A program made the translations under genes and the position numbers. Source: Candidatus Leptofilum proximum (lineage in GTDB: Bacteria > Chloroflexota > Anaerolineae > Promineifilales > Promineifilaceae). Taken from it: a stretch of DNA of 64,000 nucleotides. Each line of letters starts with the position of its first letter. Within the stretch, counting starts at the first letter, position 1. Below are positions 42,269 through 49,030 of the stretch, one piece after another. The DNA is taken from the NCBI GenBank assembly GCA_016710325.1, contig JADJXK010000002.1:3162001-3226000 (forward strand), written 5' to 3'. The notes beneath the pieces were generated by a model that saw only the letters and a list, made by a program, of their open reading frames with translations, was not told where the DNA came from and made no database searches.

Positions 42269-42415
42269 ATAGATACTTGTAGTGCAATTCAAGCTTTCCC
42301 ATTTGGTAGCCAGCCACAGTAACTGTGTAACCATGGCAACGGGCCATAAGGCTTGATACCCTCATGATTGCAGCAGGATCGACCGCAAACAGCAATTGCA
42401 ACTACAAGTATCTAT
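42269..42415 (-). ncRNA. Candidate retron msr-msd RNA
   Basis: The stretch upstream of the RT start (ATG 42258) has the defining retron geometry: a 22-nt a1 at its 5' end (42394-42415) pairs with a 21-nt a2 at its 3' end (42269-42289), apart from one bulge. Between them the minus strand forms a hairpin ATGAGG...CCTTAT (about 42335-42365) and a long stem-loop CCCGTT...AAATGGG with inner CACAGTTACTGTG (about 42301-42343). The G at 42393, right after a1, is the candidate branch point. The length (147 nt) and location are normal for retrons. The exact msr/msd boundary is inferred. Confidence 0.75.
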
Positions 42416-42511
42416 GCTATTCATGATACCAATGCCTCTAAAAATAAGCTAGACTTTTTAAAATGGGCATGAATCATCTAGGCAACTCAAGAAAATTTAA
42501 CTAGACGCGCT

Positions 42512-42530
42512 CATTGTAAACGAAAAACGG
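42512..42530. repeat. Short repeat CATTGTAAACGAAAAACGG (also at 46847)
   Basis: A 20-base match CATTGTAAACGAAAAACGGC occurs here and at 46847-46866, in both cases running into an octamer or one-base variant (CGGCCGTC and CGGCTGTC). Both copies lie in gaps at the edges of the accessory island. Confidence 0.6.
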
Positions 42531-42549
42531 CCGTCTCTCAACGCACTAA

Positions 42550-42605
42550 AACCTCCCGCAGGCTCCACAAATAAGCATCCCTCTTCATGAAACCTGCGGG
42601 AGGTT
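42550..42605. terminator. Hairpin AACCTCCCGCAGG / CCTGCGGGAGGTT
   Basis: Perfect 13-bp arms across a 30-bp loop. It lies after the beta-helix gene on the minus strand and in front of the retron; it may be a terminator or one more intergenic palindrome. The gap 42416-42549 is otherwise AT-rich with no gene. Confidence 0.6.
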
Positions 42606-42639
42606 AGGCTATCAGCTCCCCGTCACTTTCCCTCCAAGC

Positions 42640-43364
42640 TTATTCTTTCACAATCATGGGCAAGTAAATAAACTCGGTAAGGGAGCTTTCTTCCTCGAAT
42701 TCGTAGGCACCTATATCACAGGCGGGGCCTTGCGGCCGTATGACACCGCGCTGGTCTGTGGCCGGGCAACCAGCATTAGAGCCAGCATTGATTGCCGGGC
42801 TGTTTTCAAGCAAAGCATGAGTTTTAGTGGATCCACCGTTATTTTGAAGTGGACCAATCATCGGCAGCGTGGCGGACAGATCATTTGCTTCTGTCAGGCC
42901 GCAGCTATCATCACTATCAAGATTGTGATCGTTCGATAGGATAAAGCCGCCGGATTTACCACAGTCGCTAGGGGAGTTTTGCGCTGTCAACGTATTTTTC
43001 AGGTTGACGGTGCTGCTGTTAAACGAAGAGATCCCACCAGCCAATAACGCCGCGGTGTTGCTAACAATGGTACTGTTAGTCAACGTAACAACGGCCGAAT
43101 TAGTAACATAGAGGCCACCACCAGAAAAGACGGTGCTGTTGCCACTAATGGTGCTGTTCTGAATGACGGCCGTTTTGGTGACGGTATCACTGTCTCCATT
43201 GATAAAAATTCCACCGGCGGACCCGGAAGAAACGCCGCTTGAAGAGTGATTACCGTTTATTGTGCTGTTCTCAATTAGCAGTGAACTAGCAGAACTGGCG
43301 ATTCCTCCTCCTATGGCAACCGCGCCGTTAAAAGAAGAGGCAGTATTGCTGACTATTGTTGAAT
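42640..43364 (-). pseudogene. Beta-helix surface protein, 3' half (split by IS5-family element)
   Basis: Encodes the C-terminal part of a right-handed beta-helix protein: SIVSNT-like coils such as NSTIVSNTAALLAGGISSF and LENSPAINAGSNAGCPATDQRG, then GAYEFEEESSLTEFIYLPMIVKE. The block PAxNAGSNxxCPATDQRG is common in such secreted proteins (choice-of-anchor Q type). The protein ends in YLPMIVKE, similar to FLPVVVKP of the gene at 49031. Joining with 44365-44953 restores the frame as VVIINSTIVSNT. Confidence 0.88.
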
Positions 43365-44364
43365 AGAGTTGTTCCTTAATAATTGAGATTGAAGTTCCAG
43401 AGACCAGCGGCAATGCCAATCACGTCATCCTCAAAAGACTTTCTGTGGTTACGAAATCGATGCACAAGAATATTGTATCGCTTCAAACCACAGATCGCGT
43501 TTTCAACCAATATTCTGATTTGACTCAACGCTTTATTGTCAGCTTTTTGTTCGGTTGATAAGGTGGTCACAGGGTTCTTCTTACTTTTACGTGGCTTTTT
43601 GTGGGGATATGAATCTCTTCTCCCACATAATCGGCGAGAATGCCCTGATAGCCTAAATCAACTAAGACTGCCATGAATTCAAACCAAGCTTGTTCTGGCG
43701 GAAACTCCTCTTTAAGCATGGTGTAATCATGAACATGTCCGGCAAAGGTCCGTCCCAGGAAAAGAATCGTTTTGTTCAAAGCCGTTATCACCGTGTTTTT
43801 AAGCGTGTGTCTTTTTTTTGCCACTGTAATGTTCACGCTGCTCTTGGTTATCCTGGGGACGGCGATAGCTCCTTTCGGTGACATCAATCAGAATCGTGTC
43901 CATACCAGCCAGTGCTTCGAGTAAATCGTCTGGCGTGGCAAACTCACGAGGGGGCATGACCTCCAGGTGAACCAGGGTTTGATATAAAACAGGGACTAAC
44001 TTATACAGGTTTTCATTCGCTTTGGACCGGGCCATGTTGAATTGAGTGCCTAACACATCGAAGGTGGGATAAACCTTGAAATAGTAGAGCAGAAACAACA
44101 ATTTATCTCGCATCGTGGGCAAAGCACCTTTTCGGCCACCGCCTGGACGCCGTTGACGCACACCGGCTGCGCTACCGTCTTGATAGGCTTGCCATTGCAT
44201 CTTGGTGTAAGTCATGAAAAATACTTCTAGTAAAATCTCGAATTGTGTTTCTGATACGCCGGTTAAAGCACGCATATGACGATCATCACGAATTTGTAGG
44301 CTCATTTAGTTTTCTCCAGCTGAATTGGCTGGAATTTACCCGTTTTTTAATTAGGAACAACTCT
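43365..44364 (-). mobile_element. IS5-family insertion sequence with AAT target duplication
   Basis: A 1000-bp element with 12-bp ends AGAGTTGTTCCT, inverted at the two termini. AAT on the plus strand (43362-43364 and 44365-44367) is duplicated on both sides. It carries a damaged transposase and splits a beta-helix gene. Confidence 0.9.
43376..44305 (-). pseudogene. IS5-family (HTH_Tnp_4/DDE_Tnp_4) transposase, frameshifted twice
   Basis: The first part (44305-43799) has an HTH region and LIDVTERSYRRPQDNQEQR, the first Asp and RP motif. It goes out of frame at an A8 run (43811-43818 on the plus strand, eight T); the next frame (to 43567) carries TFAGHVHDYTMLKEEFP and VDLGYQGI. A second break at a CCCC run near 43610 leads to the third frame with QKADNKALSQIRILVENAICGLKR and RFRNHRKSFEDD. 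One base missing at the A8 would restore the first junction, possibly by slippage, but the second needs a real indel. Probably inactive. Confidence 0.85.
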
Positions 44365-44953
44365 AATTAATAATCACGACTTGAGCTGAAGCATTAGATT
44401 CGCTAACATCAATCCCTCCACCCCTTGCCGTAGTCAAGTCCCCAGCAATATTGTTCACGATCTGGCTGTTTAATACGGTGAGTTTTCCTCCCGAGCTGGA
44501 AATCCCCCCACCCATGCTGGCAAAATTGTTGCTGACAATCACAGTGTCCAGGGTTACATCACCCTGTTCAATAGCGATGCCTCCTCCCCAACGAGTAGGA
44601 AGACTACTAGCTGCATTCCCATTTGTGATGGTCATATTTGTTAATGTGACGGCCACACTCCCGTCAATGACAAAAACTGACTCGGAATCTGTGCCATCAA
44701 CAATCGTGCTGCTTGCGCCTGCGCCTTGAATGGTAAGTGATTGATTGATAACCACGTTTTCCGGGTAAGTTCCGGCAGACACGTTAATAGTGTCAAAGGG
44801 CGCAGCATTATCAACTGCAGCTTGAATTGTGGTGTAGGTACATCCACTGGGGCAAACATCTAGCGGCGCTGCGACCGCTTTATTGGCAAGCCAAAACACC
44901 ATGTGCAGCATGGCTACAGCAACAAACAAGGTTATTCCAATTTTTTTGAACAT
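44365..44953 (-). pseudogene. Beta-helix surface protein, 5' half (split by IS5-family element)
   Basis: Starts with a signal peptide (MFKKIGITLFVAVAML, cleavage near AVAA) and the CPSGCTYTTIQAAVDNAAPFD motif that opens many polymorphic outer membrane/pectate-lyase-like beta-helix proteins. Coils DTINVSAGTYPENVVI and NMTITNGNAAS follow. It ends at QVVIIN where the IS begins. With the 3' half it makes 436 residues. ATG 44953. The 405-bp gap upstream (44954-45358) contains an APH-gene fragment and otherwise repeats such as CCGCAACCTTCCGCAAGC. Confidence 0.88.
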
Positions 44954-45149
44954 GGCTATATGAAAACTCCCTCTCGATGATTGGTTTTTGAAGGCAAACT
45001 TTGTTTAAGCGCTAACTGACTGAGGAAATTGTATCAAAAGCATATAGCAAGCCAACCCAGAAAATCCGATCAGCTTCGCAGCCAGAACGCCCCGCAACCT
45101 TCCGCAAGCTTCACCCGCGGCCAACCGCTGGAACAAAATCTGTGGGAGG

Positions 45150-45310
45150 TTAAATCTTTGCAGCCTGGACTAGCAGCCACGCCTCCAGTTCCGGGATGTT
45201 TTCACTCAGCTGGGCTGCCACGACGATGGAAAGAGTGCGTCCGTTTCCCTGTTGAACCTGGACGACTTCGTTCGCTGGTCTGAAGCTATTTGGAACGCAT
45301 CACATGTGAG
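45150..45310 (-). pseudogene. C-terminal fragment of an aminoglycoside phosphotransferase-like gene
   Basis: Reading the minus strand gives SIVVAAQLSENIPELEAWLL and VQAAKI stop, close to PIVAAARLSENIPELEQWLL of the complete gene at 46005. Upstream of it the frame runs FRPANEVVQVQQGNGRTL without a start codon, and a TGA lies before it. It is a diverged, truncated second copy. Confidence 0.7.
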
Positions 45311-45358
45311 CAGTGTATTGTTAGTGAGACTAATGCAGCTTACATTAAGGAGGTAACG

Positions 45359-45988
45359 ATGAAATTCATAAGAACTTTAAGCATACTACTCATCTTGTTT
45401 GTGGGAATGATTGCTTTGCCCAATGGCGCTGCTGCAAAATGCCCCGATGTGTCCAGCGACCTTGTCTGCCCGGATTTACACTTTTTCTTTCAGCCCGAAA
45501 GGCCTGTAGCCGGAGAAGAGGTCACGGTTGTCGCCACTTGGGTTGAGATACGGACGGCAAATCCGGTAACAAACGCCGAGTGGCTGGCCAAACGAAGCAA
45601 GCCCGCTTATCTCTGGCTTTGGGACCACGAACCGGCTGAGCTGGAACGCATCGCTTATGTGGATGGCGCAGAGAAATACAGCAGCTCCCCACAAATTGTC
45701 GTGCCTCTACAGTGGAATGCTAAAGCACGTGAATATCAAGGAACTTTTTTGTTTCCCAGTTCAGGAAAATGGTATTTTACGCTTGGCACGGTTGTGCCGG
45801 ATGCTCTGAAGTTAACAATGGCGGCGGAATCCGATTTTGTGGGACCGATTCAAACTATAGATGTGCCAGCGGCAACCGGTTTCTTGCGGGGAAATTTGCA
45901 CTGGCCACCCTGGCGGGTATGGGCCGCTTTCATTCTGTTGAGTGGGCTTGTTATCTCGGGATGGCTTTGGTTCAGGCGGATTTCGTAA
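45359..45988 (+). CDS. Secreted protein with C-terminal membrane anchor, unknown function
   Basis: A 209-residue protein. ATG 45359 is fixed by AAGGAGGT four bases upstream. The signal peptide (MKFIRTLSILLILFVGMIAL) ends near GAAAKC. The mature part holds two cysteines (KCPDVSSDLVCPDLHF), a beta-rich fold with AYLWLWDHEPAELERIAYV and WYFTLGTVVPDALKL, and a C-terminal helix (WRVWAAFILLSGLVISGWLWF) with a basic tail. It looks like a periplasmic/extracellular protein held on the membrane. No family recognised. Confidence 0.78.
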   Translation: MKFIRTLSILLILFVGMIALPNGAAAKCPDVSSDLVCPDLHFFFQPERPVAGEEVTVVATWVEIRTANPVTNAEWLAKRSKPAYLWLWDHEPAELERIAYVDGAEKYSSSPQIVVPLQWNAKAREYQGTFLFPSSGKWYFTLGTVVPDALKLTMAAESDFVGPIQTIDVPAATGFLRGNLHWPPWRVWAAFILLSGLVISGWLWFRRIS

Positions 45989-46004
45989 TGATCTGGGATC
46001 TACC

Positions 46005-46805
46005 CTATGATAACTCTCCTCGCTTAACTTGATCCAGCAGCCACTGCTCCAGCTCAGGGATGTTTTCGCTTAGCCGGGCAGCAGCAACGATGGGGATCCA
46101 ACGGCCGTATTCCACCCTCCCTTGTGGCCGCAGCACAAAATAATGACGCAGGTAAATCGCGTGGAACAGCCGCATAAACAGCTTATCGATGGTGCGTGTC
46201 GTTTGGGGCGTGCTGGCCACCCCCAGGGCAATGATCGACGAGCGGGCCAGGTCGGCCAGCGCATTGCCCCGCGTGGCGTCAATCCAGTCGATGATCACTT
46301 CTCCCTGCGGCGTGGCCAGCACGTTGGCCGGGTGAAAATCGCCGTGGCAGAGCTGGTCACCGTCGGGCAGTTGGGCCAGGGCCGCCAAAACCCGCCGCCG
46401 CAAAGCATCGGGCAGCGCCGCAGCGCTCTCGATTTTCTGCACCAGCCGCTGCCGCTGGCGCGGAATCTCCAGCGCGATGGTTTGGCTGTGCATCTCCACA
46501 TGCAGTTCGGCCATGCGGCGCGCAAAGTGGAAAATCGTCCACGGCCGTTTCGGCATCACCTCAAACAAAGCCGCACCCGCCACCCGCTCGTAGATGAGCC
46601 CGGTACGGCCGTTTACTTCCACAATCTCGCCCACTGCCGGCACCGGCAAACCGCTGTGGTGCACCACCTGAGCAATCCGGGCTTCATACTCGATGCTTTG
46701 GCGGGAAAACCAGTCGAAGTACAGCTTGAGCACCTGGTTGTTGGGCCAGGGATAGATTTCAGCGGTACGGCCGTAGGCAATGGGGGAACCAAGATTTTTG
46801 TCCAT
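46005..46805 (-). CDS. Aminoglycoside phosphotransferase-family kinase-like protein
   Basis: A 266-residue APH/choline kinase-like enzyme. AEIYPWPNNQVLKLY is the N-lobe with Lys, LIYERVAGAALFEVM the hinge, CHGDFHPANVL the catalytic loop with Asp, and VIIDWIDA the metal-binding Asp. Such proteins phosphorylate small molecules such as antibiotics or sugars; the substrate here is unknown. It starts ATG 46805. A fragment of a paralogue is at 45150-45310, suggesting an earlier duplication. Confidence 0.87.
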   Translation of the reverse strand: MDKNLGSPIAYGRTAEIYPWPNNQVLKLYFDWFSRQSIEYEARIAQVVHHSGLPVPAVGEIVEVNGRTGLIYERVAGAALFEVMPKRPWTIFHFARRMAELHVEMHSQTIALEIPRQRQRLVQKIESAAALPDALRRRVLAALAQLPDGDQLCHGDFHPANVLATPQGEVIIDWIDATRGNALADLARSSIIALGVASTPQTTRTIDKLFMRLFHAIYLRHYFVLRPQGRVEYGRWIPIVAAARLSENIPELEQWLLDQVKRGELS

Positions 46806-46846
46806 TTAACACCTGCCTGTCATTTTATCAACTGCCCCAACCGGAC

Positions 46847-46866
46847 CATTGTAAACGAAAAACGGC
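46847..46866. repeat. Second copy of CATTGTAAACGAAAAACGGC
   Basis: Twenty bases match 42512-42531 exactly. It lies just upstream of the APH-like gene start (46805, minus strand). Confidence 0.6.
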
Positions 46867-46973
46867 TGTCGCCCGCAGGACGGCCGTTATGCCACAACAC
46901 ACAGATGTCTGGTGGGATTAGGGGTGGAAGCGGCCGTTTCTTTCCTTTCCAAAAACAACAGAGCATCCTACAA

Positions 46974-47049
46974 TTTATACTCGCGTCGGGCATCTTCTAA
47001 CTGGTCATTGCTAGCAAAAATGTATGATTATGCCCTTTGCGAGTGTATA
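46974..47049 (+). promoter_or_regulatory. Leader hairpin shared with the SPFH gene (copy A)
   Basis: TTTATACTCGCGTCGGGCA and ATTATGCCCTTTGCGAGTGT form an inverted repeat just upstream of the EF-hand gene (start 47081). A close copy stands at 55695-55758 before the SPFH gene. It could be a shared regulatory RNA/DNA element. Confidence 0.6.
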
Positions 47050-47080
47050 ACAGAAGACATAACCGTAGGCGAGGTACAGG

Positions 47081-47632
47081 ATGCTATCAGACATTATGCA
47101 AAAAAAGTTAGCCCGTCACTTTCAGTTCCGCGATCTCAATAAGGACGGCTTTGTGGAACGTGCCGATTGGGAACAGTGCGCCCGCAACCTGGCCGCGCTG
47201 CGGGGCTGGCAGCCTGGATCAGCCGAATATGAAGACGTGATGGCCCAGCATGTGGCTATGTGGACCACCTTCTGGCAGCCCGCCGACCAGGATCAGGACG
47301 GCAAAGTGATTCTGGAAGAATATCTTCATCTTGCCGAAACCCAGCGGCGCTTAGGCTTTGAATACGAAATGAAGCAGATTGCCCGCCTGTTTGCTGCCAT
47401 CTTCGACACGATTGACCTGGATAGCGATGGGCAAATTTCGCGCGACGAGTACAAGCTGTTCTTTAAGGCTTGGGGCATCGACACTGCCCTGGCTGAAGCT
47501 GCCTTTTCCCGGATGGATTTTAATGCGGACGGCCGTTTATCGCGCGAGGTTTTTTTACAGTACGGCAGTAACTTCTACATCAACGATGAACCCGATGTGG
47601 TCGGCAACTACCTGTTTGGTCCCTACGAATAA
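47081..47632 (+). CDS. EF-hand calcium-binding protein
   Basis: A 183-residue soluble protein with four EF-hand loops: DLNKDGFVERADW, DQDQDGKVILEEY, DLDSDGQISRDEY and DFNADGRLSREVF. This spacing resembles calerythrin/CabD-like bacterial calcium-binding proteins. It would bind Ca2+ in the cytoplasm. GAGGT precedes ATG 47081 by six bases. The preceding 275-bp gap carries the leader hairpin at 46974-47049. An octamer falls in the fourth loop (DGR). Confidence 0.9.
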   Translation: MLSDIMQKKLARHFQFRDLNKDGFVERADWEQCARNLAALRGWQPGSAEYEDVMAQHVAMWTTFWQPADQDQDGKVILEEYLHLAETQRRLGFEYEMKQIARLFAAIFDTIDLDSDGQISRDEYKLFFKAWGIDTALAEAAFSRMDFNADGRLSREVFLQYGSNFYINDEPDVVGNYLFGPYE

Positions 47633-47666
47633 AACAAAAGTGGCAGCCACCTGACCCAAACCGGAA

Positions 47667-47730
47667 GTGTCATTCCCGCGAAGGCGGGAATCCACTCCCC
47701 TGGACTCCCGCTTTCATGGAAGTGACAAGC
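47667..47730. repeat. REP-like palindrome
   Basis: GTCATTCCCGCGAAGGCGGG and the right arm TGGACTCCCGCTTTCATGGA pair imperfectly. Related to 35325-35384. Confidence 0.65.
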
Positions 47731-47782
47731 GAAGCTGCAATTACTTGACTAGATCAAGTGACTGCCACACCTTACTTAAAAT

Positions 47783-48781
47783 CTACCAAGCATACGCCTT
47801 GGGCGCTTCACCGCCGGGGCCAGGGAAAATCTCATCCAGCTTTTGCAGCGTCTCGTCATCCAGCACAATTTCTGTGGCGCGCACGGCGCTTTCTAGCTGC
47901 TCCATCGTGCGCGGGCCGATGATCGGCGCGGTCACAATCGGGTTGTGCAGCAGCCAGGCGATGGCCACTTCGCCCGGCGGATGGCCAATCTCGCGGCAGA
48001 GTGTTTCGTATTTCTCCAGCTTGTCCCGGTTTTCTTCCACCTGCTTCTCAAATTCCTCACCCTTGCGGCGGCCTGTTGCCATTTTCTCCAGCGCGCCGCC
48101 CAGCAGACCGCCATCCAGCGGACTCCAGGGAATCAGCCCCAGGCCGTAGTGACGGCAGGCTGGGATCACTTCCAGCTCCACCATGCGGTTGTTCAGGTGG
48201 TAGATGCTTTGCTCGCTGACCAACCCCATCAGGCCGCGTTTGGACGCTTCCTGGCACGCCGTGGCAATGTCCCACCCGGCAAAGTTGCTGGACCCCACGT
48301 ACACCACCTTGCCCTGGTCAATCAGGCTGCCAAACGCCTGCCATGTTTCGTCCCAGGGGCAGTCCCGGTCGATGTGGTGCATCTGGTATACGTCGATCCA
48401 ATCGGTTTGCAAGCGCTTCAGGCTGCCTTCGCAGTGCTTGCGAATTTTGTAGGCAGACAGGCTGCGATTGTCGCTGTTGACTTCCGGTAGGTTAGCCTTG
48501 CGTGTGACGGGATTAAACACCTTGGTGGCCAGCACGGTCGCCTCGCGCCGTCCACCGCCCTGGGCAAACCAACGTCCGATAATCTCTTCCGTGTAGCCGT
48601 GCTCCACTTCCCAGCCGTAGACATCGGCCGTATCGAAGAAGTTGATGCCCAATTCCAGGGCGCGATCCATAATTTTATAGCTCTCTTCTTCGCTGGTGTG
48701 CCAGCCAAAATTCATCGTGCCCAGGCACAGATTGCTGACGACGACGCCGTGCTTACCTAAACGTTTGTGTTGTACTGCCAT
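47783..48781 (-). CDS. Aldo/keto reductase
   Basis: A 332-residue NADPH-dependent AKR barrel. The tetrad is Asp and Tyr in FFDTADVYG, Lys in LATKVFNP and His in YQMHHID. GSSNFAGWDI and IIGPRTMEQLESAV form the cofactor site. It resembles the sugar/aldehyde reductases of the AKR family (many Anaerolineae carry several). Its substrate is unknown. ATG 48781. Confidence 0.91.
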   Translation of the reverse strand: MAVQHKRLGKHGVVVSNLCLGTMNFGWHTSEEESYKIMDRALELGINFFDTADVYGWEVEHGYTEEIIGRWFAQGGGRREATVLATKVFNPVTRKANLPEVNSDNRSLSAYKIRKHCEGSLKRLQTDWIDVYQMHHIDRDCPWDETWQAFGSLIDQGKVVYVGSSNFAGWDIATACQEASKRGLMGLVSEQSIYHLNNRMVELEVIPACRHYGLGLIPWSPLDGGLLGGALEKMATGRRKGEEFEKQVEENRDKLEKYETLCREIGHPPGEVAIAWLLHNPIVTAPIIGPRTMEQLESAVRATEIVLDDETLQKLDEIFPGPGGEAPKAYAW

Positions 48782-49030
48782 TGTGTAGCTCCTTTTGTGT
48801 GAGGGGTGGGTGGTGGCCGGGAACGGCCGTTACCCACCAAACGCCCCCTTTAGCCGGTGGCTGTGGGGACGGGGAAAATAGATTTGTGCCTGGATTTTAA
48901 CGTAACTCAGCCGCTTGCCCCACCTTCGACCCGTACTAAAGTCACCTTCAATACGGCCGTTTCCTCCCGCAAAATAACATCTGGAGAAAGCAGAATAAGC
49001 GGCGCGTGCCGCCGCAAAGGAAATGCGGCT

